Shown one piece after another: positions 43,353 through 51,998 of a DNA stretch of 64,000 nucleotides (the first letter of the stretch is position 1; each line of letters opens with the position of its first letter). The notes beneath the pieces were generated by a model, which was given only the letters and a program-made list of their open reading frames with translations, did not search any database and was not told where the DNA came from. The position numbers and the translations under genes were made by a program. Origin of the DNA: Bdellovibrionales bacterium (GTDB lineage Bacteria > Bdellovibrionota > Bdellovibrionia > Bdellovibrionales > UBA1609); assembly GCA_027459485.1 (NCBI GenBank), contig DAIDIG010000007.1, forward strand, positions 17,070-81,069, in the 5' to 3' direction.

Positions 43353-45281
43353 TTAGCCGGTTTTGCGACCCAAAATTTTCGTCACCACTATCGAGAGCTC
43401 GTCGGTGAACTTATTTTTCTTTTTGCCGTAGATCTGTTTGATATAGGTCATTTCCTTTTTGGCATCGGTGAATTCGGGGTCGATTGAACAGGCGCGCTTG
43501 AATGACTGGTAAGAATTCTGGATCTGCCCAATGAGTTCAAAATACATACCTTTGACAAAAAAGTAGTGAGCACTGTGGCGATCTTCGTGCGGTATGGTCT
43601 GCAATACGTCGCGAACTTTATTGGAGAGTTCAGTTCGGTCGGCGCGATGGCGTTTTTCTTTGATCAATGCCCACAAATAATACAATCCAACATCGGATCG
43701 GCGGCCGTGCATTTTGAGCACCTTACCTAGTGCTTTTCGTGCATCGTGAAATTGCGATGATCTCAGGAGTCGCATGCCCTCTTCGAATTTCGTCTCGGCT
43801 TGGAGTATTTCTTCAGCATGACCGTGCTCAAGTGCTTTTGTGTACATCTGCCTTCTAGTGTCATCACTCAATGTCGAATGAGCTTCAGTAATTCGCGCGA
43901 AAATTTCCTGATTGAGTTGTCGCAAATCAGCGGGAGCGGACGGTGGCAACCGATCGGGATGGAGAATTTTTGCAAGTTCGCGATAATTACGGTTGATATC
44001 CGAGAACTTTGCGAGCTTGTTCGTGGCTAAAATTTCGAAATGATCCTGATCTTGCATGTCTTGCCAGATGCGTGTGAGTCGTGTGCGAATTGCACCGAGC
44101 GGCTCGCTTTCAATGGCCTTGGGTTCGAATCGCAGTATGCGCTGAACCAAGAAAAAGTGGACGGCCCGAAGCAAATCGTTTTCACGATTGGCGCGACCGG
44201 CACAAATGTCGTCGATCGTTCGCGGCCACGCTAATGTTAAATCGAAGTCCGCGAACACGCGGGCCGCCGGCAGATGAATGACAATGCCTGCCTGACTGTA
44301 ATTGGCGCCGGGGGTCAGAGGGCTTGCCAGGTACTGGCGGTAAAATGTTTTGAGCCATTCCGTTGTGACTTTTGAACAGACCCAATCACTTAACAGTTGC
44401 GTAAATTTTAACCCGTCGATGTGAATGTCTGAGTCGCAAATTTCGGTTTTAAATCGAATTTCGACTGGTGTGTCTTGTATGGTTTTGGATAGCCGGATCA
44501 CCATTTGCTCGCGACGGACAATTCCGATTGAGTGTGGCGAGACGAACGATTCGTCGACAAGGCGGTCGCCGATTCGCTTGCCCGTATTCTCTGACAAAAT
44601 TTGATCGACTTCTTCAGGCGAAGAGAACCCCATTTCAACGAGAAGCAAGCCGAAGTATGATTCTGTATCGGCATATTGGACATCGATAATTCGGCGCTTG
44701 CTAAAAGTAACAGCAGCCTCGAGTTTATCGGGATAGGCGACGTGCAAGGTGCCCGAGATGTTAGTATCCATAAGCAGAGAGTAGATCCACGGTAAGTCAA
44801 AACCATGCACCGTGGGGGTGAGCCGAATCGCGTCGATTTTTTCGGCGGCCGAATATTGATTGCGTTGCATAAGCTGAAATAGCGGGTGTATTTCGGCTTC
44901 GAGCACGGGCGCGAAGGCGTCATCGAACGTTTGAATGAGTTTACTCAATTCGAACGGCTTATTGAAAAATTCCCTTGCTTTAGTTTTAATAATGGCATCC
45001 CGTGCGTAGGATTTGTCGCGAAAAATTCCGCTTGTGAGCACGATTTCGATTCGCGGGTGACTCGCGCGAACTTCAGTCGCAAAGTCCACACCGTTTTTAC
45101 GGGGTAGCATGCAGTCGATTACCATTCCGTGACATTCTTCAAGTCGGAGAGTTTGCTCGGCGGCCGCCGGCGACGCGACGAGCTTTGGGTTGAATCCTGA
45201 GCGCTTTAAGCCCTCTTCAATGGCTCGGCCAAGCGATTCGTCGTCTTCTACCACAAGGATTCGAATATCAGACTTTTTCAC
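43353..45281 (-). CDS. Response regulator-DUF4388-J domain-TPR protein
   Basis: A 642-residue cytoplasmic protein with an uncommon domain chain. Residues 1-120 are a complete receiver domain (IRILVVEDDES; phospho-acceptor D56 in VIDCMLP; threonine in LTSGIF; lysine in FNKPFE). Residues about 170-300 match DUF4388/PatA-like sequence (GTLHVAYPDKLEAAVTFSKRRI, FGLLLVEMGFSS, RIGDRLVDESFVS). Near residue 441 is a DnaJ-type J domain with HPD in ELAKILHPDRLP. The remainder is TPR-like (KALGKVLKMHG..., HYFFVKGMYFELIGQIQNSYQSFKRA). A phosphorylation-controlled Hsp70 recruiter is inferred. It is divergent from trxA. Confidence 0.82.
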   Translation of the reverse strand: MKKSDIRILVVEDDESLGRAIEEGLKRSGFNPKLVASPAAAEQTLRLEECHGMVIDCMLPRKNGVDFATEVRASHPRIEIVLTSGIFRDKSYARDAIIKTKAREFFNKPFELSKLIQTFDDAFAPVLEAEIHPLFQLMQRNQYSAAEKIDAIRLTPTVHGFDLPWIYSLLMDTNISGTLHVAYPDKLEAAVTFSKRRIIDVQYADTESYFGLLLVEMGFSSPEEVDQILSENTGKRIGDRLVDESFVSPHSIGIVRREQMVIRLSKTIQDTPVEIRFKTEICDSDIHIDGLKFTQLLSDWVCSKVTTEWLKTFYRQYLASPLTPGANYSQAGIVIHLPAARVFADFDLTLAWPRTIDDICAGRANRENDLLRAVHFFLVQRILRFEPKAIESEPLGAIRTRLTRIWQDMQDQDHFEILATNKLAKFSDINRNYRELAKILHPDRLPPSAPADLRQLNQEIFARITEAHSTLSDDTRRQMYTKALEHGHAEEILQAETKFEEGMRLLRSSQFHDARKALGKVLKMHGRRSDVGLYYLWALIKEKRHRADRTELSNKVRDVLQTIPHEDRHSAHYFFVKGMYFELIGQIQNSYQSFKRACSIDPEFTDAKKEMTYIKQIYGKKKNKFTDELSIVVTKILGRKTG

Positions 45282-45357
45282 CTTTATACGATCGGCAATT
45301 TCGGCTAGAATATTGAAGAAAATGCGAATTTTTGCACGACTTTAGCGGAGGTAAAAA

Positions 45358-45678
45358 ATGGCGGCTCAAGCCGTAACAGATCAGAGCTTCGACGGTGATG
45401 TCTTGAAATCGAACACCCCAGTCCTTCTCGACTTTTGGGCGGAATGGTGCGGCCCTTGCCGAGCACTAGGCCCTAAGCTTGAAGAGATTGCGAAAGAGCT
45501 GGGTAACCAGATACGGGTACTTAAAATAAACATTGATGAGAACCCAGCCACTCCGTCTAAATTTGGAATTCGAAGTATTCCCACAATGATACTGTTCAAA
45601 GGCGGCCAACCGGTCGATCAACTGCTTGGTAATTTACCGAAAGAACATATTATCGAGATGCTGCGCAAGCACATTTGA
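45358..45678 (+). CDS. trxA: Thioredoxin
   Basis: A 106-residue thiol-disulphide reductase. The active site WCGPC has its cysteines at 31 and 34, and the cis-proline loop IRSIPTMILFKGG is conserved. It lacks a signal peptide, so it acts in the cytoplasm. A GCGGAGGT Shine-Dalgarno precedes the ATG. Single gene with its own terminator. Confidence 0.97.
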   Translation: MAAQAVTDQSFDGDVLKSNTPVLLDFWAEWCGPCRALGPKLEEIAKELGNQIRVLKINIDENPATPSKFGIRSIPTMILFKGGQPVDQLLGNLPKEHIIEMLRKHI

Positions 45679-45696
45679 CGGATTCTGTCATGATCG

Positions 45697-45713
45697 GCCC
45701 TGCAAGGGCTTTT
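45697..45713 (+). terminator. Rho-independent terminator after trxA
   Basis: GCCCT and AGGGC pair around a 3-base loop, followed by TTTT. It is 19 bases after the trxA stop. The stem is short. Confidence 0.6.
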
Positions 45714-45813
45714 GCTGGTTTGGTGAGAAGTGAATAGTAGTCCTGGTTTGAGATAAGCCCTCGATCAATTAGGCGGTTGAAAGCGCGGGGCGCCAAAAGG
45801 CGAGAGCGCGATT

Positions 45814-46938
45814 CTAGAACAAAAACTTTCGATACGCGACCGACGAGATGATGCCAAGACAAGCCATGGCAGTGATCATCATCGAGCCGCCGTATGAAAG
45901 GAGAGGTAGGGGGACACCCACAATCGGCAGTAAGCCGATCACCATGCATATGTTGACCATCACGTGCCAAAATAAAATCGATACGGCGCCTACTCCAACC
46001 AAAACGCCGAATCGGTCGCGGGCTTGAGCCGCTATTCGCGTGCACATAAACAGTAAAAATATAAACAGGCCGGCCGTTGTCATGCTGCCGATAAATCCGT
46101 GTTCTTCGCTGAGAACCGAAAAAATAAAATCGGTGTGTCGCTCAGGCAGAAACTCCATTTGCGACTGTGTACCGCGGCGGAAGCCTTTGCCGAATATCCG
46201 ACCGCTACCCACGGCGATGCGCGATTGTAAGCTGTTGTAGCCGGCGCCACGCGGGTCTTTGCTTGGCGACAAGAAAGTCAGCACTCGCGACTTTTGATAA
46301 GGCTTCAACCCAAATGTCCATATCAGAGGTATGGCCACCATCCCGACGACAAGAAAGAAAGCCAAAATCGAAGTCCGAACTTTCACAAAAAGAACCATGG
46401 TTACAAAAACCGCCATGAGCATAAGGCCCGTGCCGAGATCAGGCTGCTTAATTGTCAACGCCGTCGGGACGAGCGTGATGATCGTCGGCAAAATGAGATC
46501 CAAAAAACCCATGCCCTCGGGTTTCGTTTGTTTAGATAGAATTTTGGCTAAAATAAAAACAAGTACCAGCTTCATCGTTTCGGATGGTTGGTAGCGAAAA
46601 AAACCAAGTTCCAGCCAACGTCGCGCGCCAAGCGAACTGCGCCCCATGACCAGCACTAAGCCGAGAGCCATCAGATTCAAAATGTAAAACAGGTACGCCG
46701 ATCGATTGAAAAACCGATAATCGATAAGTGTCGTGCCAAAAAAAACGAGCCACCCCATAATGAGATAAACCACCTGCAGCCAAAACAATCGCGTTTGTGA
46801 AAGTGAAGCCGTCAACCCATGAGTCGCGCTATAAAGCGTGATGAGCCCGATGATGTTGAGCGAGAAAATGACGGTGATGAAATTCCAATCCAGACGACGA
46901 AAGAACGTCCGCTCTTCAACCTGCATATCAGTTGCCAT
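45814..46938 (-). CDS. rodA: Rod-shape peptidoglycan glycosyltransferase RodA
   Basis: A 374-residue SEDS-family polymerase with about ten membrane helices. The SEDS signature lies in GRIFGKGFRRGTQSQMEFLPERHTDFIFSVLSEEHG, with the conserved catalytic aspartate region and PERHTDF. RodA extends glycan chains for cell elongation, in complex with PBP2. It overlaps the mrdA stop by one base (TAATG) and is the last gene of the mreC-mreD-mrdA-rodA operon. Confidence 0.95.
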   Translation of the reverse strand: MATDMQVEERTFFRRLDWNFITVIFSLNIIGLITLYSATHGLTASLSQTRLFWLQVVYLIMGWLVFFGTTLIDYRFFNRSAYLFYILNLMALGLVLVMGRSSLGARRWLELGFFRYQPSETMKLVLVFILAKILSKQTKPEGMGFLDLILPTIITLVPTALTIKQPDLGTGLMLMAVFVTMVLFVKVRTSILAFFLVVGMVAIPLIWTFGLKPYQKSRVLTFLSPSKDPRGAGYNSLQSRIAVGSGRIFGKGFRRGTQSQMEFLPERHTDFIFSVLSEEHGFIGSMTTAGLFIFLLFMCTRIAAQARDRFGVLVGVGAVSILFWHVMVNICMVIGLLPIVGVPLPLLSYGGSMMITAMACLGIISSVAYRKFLF

Positions 46939-48911
46939 TATTCAGTCACCTTCGTATCAGTTAAAAGAGGTTTCGGACCGTTGGGTTTGATCCAGCTCGG
47001 GTGATACTTTTCAAAATAGGCGCGCACCACGTCCCGCACGACGGGGGTGCTACCGAGATTACCCCAACACGAGTGCTCGGCAAGCACACCAACAACAATT
47101 TCAGGATGGTCAAACGGAGCAAACGCCAAATAAATACCGTCGTCGCGTAGCCAAAACGGACGATTAAAGCAGTTTTTGTGAATCTGATCGGCCGAAAAAG
47201 AAACGAATTGGCTCGTGCCTGTTTTGCCCGCCATGACGATGCCCGGGATCTTCCACCAGTGCGCGGTGCCCTTGTCCCCGTTGGCGACGAGCCGCATGCC
47301 TTCGCGTACAACCGCTAGATATTTTTTGTTGACGAGAACTCCGGCATCGTTCGGTTGAGTGATGTCGCGCACGAGCTGCGGCTTATATTCGTTCAAAATT
47401 TTATGATTTTGATCCTCTATTTTACTAACCAGGAAAGGTTTATATAATTTGCCGTCGGTGGCAATCGTACTGTAGGCCAGCGCTTCTTGTAGTAGGGTTG
47501 TGAGCACGTAGCCTTGTCCGATTGCGTTCGACAAATTTTCACCAGGCAACCAGGGTTCATCAAAGGTTTTTAACTTCCAAGCTTTGGACGGAAACACCCC
47601 CGGGGTTTCGCCTGGAACTTGAATGCCGGTGTTCTGACCCAAGCCCACGGCCTTTGCATATTTAGCTATATTGTCGATACCGAGTTGAATTCCCATCTTG
47701 TAGAAAAAAACGTTACTGGATTCTTCAATCGCTTGCATGATGTTAATATCGCCATGACCAGCTCGCTCCGCATCGTGATACCACCGGCCGCCAAACCACA
47801 TTTTGCCGGGGGCGCTGACGATCGTATAAGGTGTTACGATACCTTCTTGCAGAGCCGCCATTGCGACAATCGGTTTGACGGTTGAACCGGGCGCGTAATG
47901 ATCTTGAATGACTTTATCCATGAACGGTTTGTAGGGGTCTTTGGCTAACGATTGCCATGTATCTGAATTGATCGCACCTTGAGCAAATTGATTTGGGTCA
48001 AACGAAGGCGTGCTCACCCAAGCCAGAATTTCGCCATCCGTTTTCATCGCGACTAGCGCACCGATACGCGGGCCAATCTTATCATTCTGGTGGAGCATGG
48101 CGTTCATCGCCGCTTCCTGAACATCCTTGTCAATTGTCAGCACGAGACTATCACCGGGCACCGGAGGCGCCGGCTTCAGATCCAAAATCGCCTTGTTTAA
48201 AGCCGTGGACTCTCGCCCGTGGGCATCGACCTCGATGTAACTGAGACCGTCGTGGCCGCGCAAAACTGGATCCCACTGCTCTTCGAGACCGTTTTGCCCG
48301 ATCCAATCGCCCTGTTGAACAAATCGGTTGGTGTGATATTTTTGCCGATAGTTTTCGATTTCGTGCTGCGAAACTTCACCGACGTAACCGAACAGTTGGG
48401 CGCCGTTTTGGCCAAGCGGGTAATAGCGCATGACCGCCTCTTCGACATTGAGGCCGGGTTGATCGATTCGGATGCGTTTGAGACGAAACACTTCATCGAG
48501 AGTCAGATTCGGTTTAATTATAACGGGCATAAAGGGGCCGTTCTTCCAACGGCTCGCGCGCACATCTTCAATAATCTTCTCGGGCTCAATCGCCAAAATT
48601 TTGCCGACGACGTTGGCTGTGTCGACAAGACGTGACGCATATTGCGGAGTGATCGTTGCATTAAACCCAATCACGTTGTCGACAAGAATATTGCCGTCAC
48701 GATCCAAAATCAGACCGCGAGGAGCATGGATTTTGGTCTCTTTTAAAAGGTTTTTTTCAGAGTATTCGTGGAGCTCATCCCCTTGAATGATTTGCAAATA
48801 CCAGAGACGGCTGAAGATAATCGCGAGAGTCAAGCCGAGTACAATGTAGATGATGCGAAAGCGCGAAACGAGATCGCGGACGTCATCTTCAGAAGTGTCA
48901 AACTCGCTCAC
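46938..48911 (-). CDS. mrdA: Penicillin-binding protein 2 (transpeptidase for elongation)
   Basis: A 657-residue class B PBP. One N-terminal membrane helix (IIYIVLGLTLAIIFSRLWYL), the dimerisation/pedestal region, then the transpeptidase domain with catalytic SxxK in YAPGSTVKPIVA, SxN in EESSNVFFYK and KTGTSQ. PBP2 crosslinks peptidoglycan made by RodA. The GTG start overlaps the mreD stop by 4 bases. Operon order mreC-mreD-mrdA-rodA is the widespread one. Confidence 0.95.
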   Translation of the reverse strand: MSEFDTSEDDVRDLVSRFRIIYIVLGLTLAIIFSRLWYLQIIQGDELHEYSEKNLLKETKIHAPRGLILDRDGNILVDNVIGFNATITPQYASRLVDTANVVGKILAIEPEKIIEDVRASRWKNGPFMPVIIKPNLTLDEVFRLKRIRIDQPGLNVEEAVMRYYPLGQNGAQLFGYVGEVSQHEIENYRQKYHTNRFVQQGDWIGQNGLEEQWDPVLRGHDGLSYIEVDAHGRESTALNKAILDLKPAPPVPGDSLVLTIDKDVQEAAMNAMLHQNDKIGPRIGALVAMKTDGEILAWVSTPSFDPNQFAQGAINSDTWQSLAKDPYKPFMDKVIQDHYAPGSTVKPIVAMAALQEGIVTPYTIVSAPGKMWFGGRWYHDAERAGHGDINIMQAIEESSNVFFYKMGIQLGIDNIAKYAKAVGLGQNTGIQVPGETPGVFPSKAWKLKTFDEPWLPGENLSNAIGQGYVLTTLLQEALAYSTIATDGKLYKPFLVSKIEDQNHKILNEYKPQLVRDITQPNDAGVLVNKKYLAVVREGMRLVANGDKGTAHWWKIPGIVMAGKTGTSQFVSFSADQIHKNCFNRPFWLRDDGIYLAFAPFDHPEIVVGVLAEHSCWGNLGSTPVVRDVVRAYFEKYHPSWIKPNGPKPLLTDTKVTE

Positions 48912-49447
48912 ACGACCTCCGATTCGGTGTCTTTCGGGGGTTCGCGTTGCGTGAGGCGATCAACGAAGCCGAACACATAAAAAAGCGGAAGTGCGAAGGC
49001 TGAAGTGAGCAATGCCCTCAGCACCCAATCATAAAAATAAAACTCGGCGGCTGGGCGGCTATCAACAAAAAACGAGAGCGTGAAGCTCGCCACTGGTATC
49101 ACCAAGGCTGAAATGCCGGCCGCGAGCATGTACGAATTCGGCCCTGACCACAAAATCCGATTTCGCAATAAATAAATGACACCCCATACGATGAGATTGA
49201 TGCACATGGCGGACTCAAGAGGCGCGCCCGTCATGGTCGCCATAGCAAAAGCCACGATGTAGCTCATAATCAATGATTCGTAAATCGAGCGATAGAGAAT
49301 CCAATAATTTAATACGGCGATCCACATATAGGGGCTCGGAAAATAGCCGAACACGTGAAGCCAAAGCGATGATTGAAATCCCGCCAGCAGCTCAGCCAGA
49401 AGGCCGAATAAAAGATAATTTAACGCCACAAAACCGATTTCGCGCAT
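48908..49447 (-). CDS. mreD: Rod-shape-determining protein MreD
   Basis: A 179-residue membrane protein with about five helices and low sequence conservation; identification relies on size, topology and its place between mreC and mrdA. A Shine-Dalgarno lies in the end of mreC (GAAGG), and the ATG follows the mreC stop directly. MreD links MreC to the elongation complex. Confidence 0.85.
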   Translation of the reverse strand: MREIGFVALNYLLFGLLAELLAGFQSSLWLHVFGYFPSPYMWIAVLNYWILYRSIYESLIMSYIVAFAMATMTGAPLESAMCINLIVWGVIYLLRNRILWSGPNSYMLAAGISALVIPVASFTLSFFVDSRPAAEFYFYDWVLRALLTSAFALPLFYVFGFVDRLTQREPPKDTESEVV

Positions 49448-50287
49448 CTATTTACCTTCAGCGAGATTTTCTAGGTCTTGATAGTTGGCATTGAGGATGA
49501 CAAACACCTCTTCAAGGTTTACGGCGTCAACGACCGGTTGCACCGTCACGTTCTGACCCATCCCGTACTCATCTTTATTAACCGCAGTCACGACGCCGAT
49601 CGGAAAACCCTTCGGGAAATAATTGTCTATCCCGCTTGTAATGATCGTGTCGCCGACCTTCACATCGTCTGATCTTTTGAGTAATGTGAGGAGGCACGTG
49701 TCTTTATTGAGCCCTTGCAAGATCCCGCGCGATCGCGACCGTTGAACAATGGCGTCGGCGACCGCGTTTCGATCGGTGATCAGCAGTATCTTCGACGTGC
49801 GCGGCGCAACTTCAATTGCGTATCCAACGATGCCGTTGATAGCGATGACGCCCATGCCTTTCTTGACCCCGCTCGTGCTGCCGCGATCGATCGTGATGGT
49901 GTTGTAGTCCGTCAACAGATCGCGGCCAATAATCCGCGCAGCAAGAAGCTTCATGTTGCTTTTTTGCCGAAAATCCAACAATCGGTTGAGCCGCTCGTTT
50001 TCAAGTTTGAGCTCGGTATTTGCACCCTGCTGGGCTTCAAATTCCGCTAGCTTCTGAAGAAGCACGCGGTTTTCCTTTTTTATATTAATCAGATTCAGGT
50101 AAAGGTCAGTTGTACTGCGCACGCCAAAACTGAAGGTCGCGTACGAACTTTGCACCACGGAACTCGCAAAGTAAAATGGCACCAAAATCCACGGTGTGTT
50201 TTTGGAGCGCTCCTGCATATTAACGGAAAAAACGGGGAGCGCAATGAGCGCCGCCACGATGATAGTTTTACGATTCAAAAAGTTCAC
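49448..50287 (-). CDS. mreC: Rod-shape-determining protein MreC
   Basis: A 279-residue bitopic protein. It has an N-terminal membrane segment, a coiled-coil (LINIKKENRVLLQKLAEFEAQQGANTELKLENERLNRLLDF), and two beta-barrel modules with the typical RIIGRDLLTDYNTITIDRGSTSGVKKGMGVI and GIVGYAIEVAPRTSKILLITDRN. MreC scaffolds and activates PBP2. GTG start, poor Shine-Dalgarno. mreB, normally directly upstream, is absent; a divergent ppiD-like gene lies there instead. Confidence 0.94.
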   Translation of the reverse strand: MNFLNRKTIIVAALIALPVFSVNMQERSKNTPWILVPFYFASSVVQSSYATFSFGVRSTTDLYLNLINIKKENRVLLQKLAEFEAQQGANTELKLENERLNRLLDFRQKSNMKLLAARIIGRDLLTDYNTITIDRGSTSGVKKGMGVIAINGIVGYAIEVAPRTSKILLITDRNAVADAIVQRSRSRGILQGLNKDTCLLTLLKRSDDVKVGDTIITSGIDNYFPKGFPIGVVTAVNKDEYGMGQNVTVQPVVDAVNLEEVFVILNANYQDLENLAEGK

Positions 50288-50373
50288 TTCATTAGGTTAT
50301 GTCGGCCTTGACGATTCAGCAAGTGCACAATTTTTCTTGCAACGCCTAAAAAAACAGTGGAATCTGTGTCGCG

Positions 50374-51849
50374 ATGTTTGAAAAAATAAGAAAACCCGGT
50401 CGGGGTCACGACTTCAAAAAATGGATCAACTATTCAATTTTCGGCTTTATGTGTTTGCTGTTCGCATTCATCGGGCTCGGAAATCGCGGCGCGGGAGTCT
50501 CAGGCGCCGGAACCGCCGCCACTGTGAATGGCTCCATTATCCCTGCCCGCGACTTTCAAGAGGCGATTCGGCAGTTAGAGAACCGCCAAGGTAATGAGCA
50601 TGGCATGTCTGATGCTCAGCGGCAGAGTGAGGTCAAGCAAACCGAGATGCGAGCCATGCAGACGCTCGTTCATTCTGAACTTTTATATCAAGCAGCAACG
50701 CGAGCCGAAATATTCGCGACGGTTGGAGCGATTCGGGATTTGATCGTCAATGTGCCGATATTTCAAAATAACGGTCGATTCGACCGCGAGTATTACGATC
50801 GTTTTCTCCAGAATGAGCAAACTTCAGCCGGAGATTTTGAACGTAAAATTGGTCATGACATCGTCCTTAATCAGCTGAATAAAATCATTGTCAGCGCATG
50901 GTCTCCGTCTGGCCTTGTTGATCGTTTGACAGATGAAGCGCGCAACACAAAGGCCGACTTTCAATTTATTAAAATCGACACGGATGGGATCGCGCAGTCG
51001 ACCGTTACAGCCAAGGATGTCGGCGCTTTTTTGGCTAAACCTGAAAATCAATTGCGCGTGAAAGCCGATTACCAATCGAACATTCAAGAATATCAGCCGC
51101 AAGAAATGGTCCGTGCGCGCCATATTTTAATCAAAGGCGACTCGGCGCAAGCATTGAGCAAAATTGAAAACATTAAAAAGCAGGTGACCACACATAATTT
51201 TGCTGCAATGGCGAAAAAGTACTCTGAAGACGAAGGCACTAAGTCCAAAGGTGGCGAACTCGGAGAGTTTGGGCGCCACACAATGGTTAAAGAATTCGAA
51301 GACGCCGCCTTTGCGGCGAAGCCAAACACAGTTGTGGGCCCTATCAAAAGCCCCTTCGGGTATCACCTCATATTGGTTGAATCGCACAAAACGACGCCAG
51401 CGAAACCATATGCCGAAGTCGAGCGCCAAATTGCGAAGCGCATGATTGCCGATACCAAGAAAGATGCGATTGCCGCTGAATTTGCAAAAGCCGTGAAGCA
51501 CCCTTCAATATTAGATGCGGACCTCGCGCAATATCACCTGAAATGGCAAGATGGCGGATCGGTGACCGGCGGCGACTCGTATATGGCCAAACTTGGTTTG
51601 GGCGACGAAGGCGTGCTCGCGGTCCTTCAAACACCGCCGGGGCATATTTATGGCGATTTGCTACGCTCTGGTCCAAACGCCTACCTAGTGAAGACGACGA
51701 AGTTGGCGGTCGTTGATTCAAACCCAAGCCTCGAAGGTCAGATGGCGTCGTTTCGCAAATATGAAACCGGAAATGATATTCTCGAACTTTGGGTAATGAA
51801 TTTAACAAAAAACGCCAGCATTCATATCAATCAAATGTTTCTAAAATAG
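50374..51849 (+). CDS. PpiD-like membrane-anchored peptidyl-prolyl isomerase
   Basis: A 491-residue periplasmic foldase with an N-terminal anchor (FKKWINYSIFGFMCLLFAFIGLG). A SurA_N-type helical region follows (ARDFQEAIRQLENRQG, LVHSELLYQAATRAEIFA, FQNNGRFDREYYDRFLQNEQT). The parvulin domain (VRARHILIKGD, AMAKKYSEDEGTKSKGGELGEFGRHTMVKEFEDAAFAA, PIKSPFGYHLILVE) is complete. PpiD helps new proteins leaving the Sec translocon. The gene is divergent from mreC. Confidence 0.9.
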   Translation: MFEKIRKPGRGHDFKKWINYSIFGFMCLLFAFIGLGNRGAGVSGAGTAATVNGSIIPARDFQEAIRQLENRQGNEHGMSDAQRQSEVKQTEMRAMQTLVHSELLYQAATRAEIFATVGAIRDLIVNVPIFQNNGRFDREYYDRFLQNEQTSAGDFERKIGHDIVLNQLNKIIVSAWSPSGLVDRLTDEARNTKADFQFIKIDTDGIAQSTVTAKDVGAFLAKPENQLRVKADYQSNIQEYQPQEMVRARHILIKGDSAQALSKIENIKKQVTTHNFAAMAKKYSEDEGTKSKGGELGEFGRHTMVKEFEDAAFAAKPNTVVGPIKSPFGYHLILVESHKTTPAKPYAEVERQIAKRMIADTKKDAIAAEFAKAVKHPSILDADLAQYHLKWQDGGSVTGGDSYMAKLGLGDEGVLAVLQTPPGHIYGDLLRSGPNAYLVKTTKLAVVDSNPSLEGQMASFRKYETGNDILELWVMNLTKNASIHINQMFLK

Positions 51850-51963
51850 ACATTTTCGCGTCTCAGATCGAGATGCTCATTGGGCTAATTTGACCTCGTC
51901 CCAGTACGAGACAAGTGATTGCGAAAATTTTCGATTCTTGGTTAGTTTTTTAACGTTTTAGCC

Positions 51964-51990
51964 TTAATATTCCAGACCTTTGTCCGATAA
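51964..51990 (+). promoter_or_regulatory. Possible sigma-28 (FliA)-like promoter before the protease gene
   Basis: TCCGATAA (51983-51990) is one base from the FliA -10 GCCGATAA; TTAA lies 15 bases upstream at 51964-51967, where TAAA is expected. The -10 ends 8 bases before the ATG at 51999, so the message would be almost leaderless. A similar CCTTTGTGCCGATAAGTT stands upstream of the gene at 16934. Confidence 0.3.
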
Positions 51991-51998
51991 GTTAGAGG

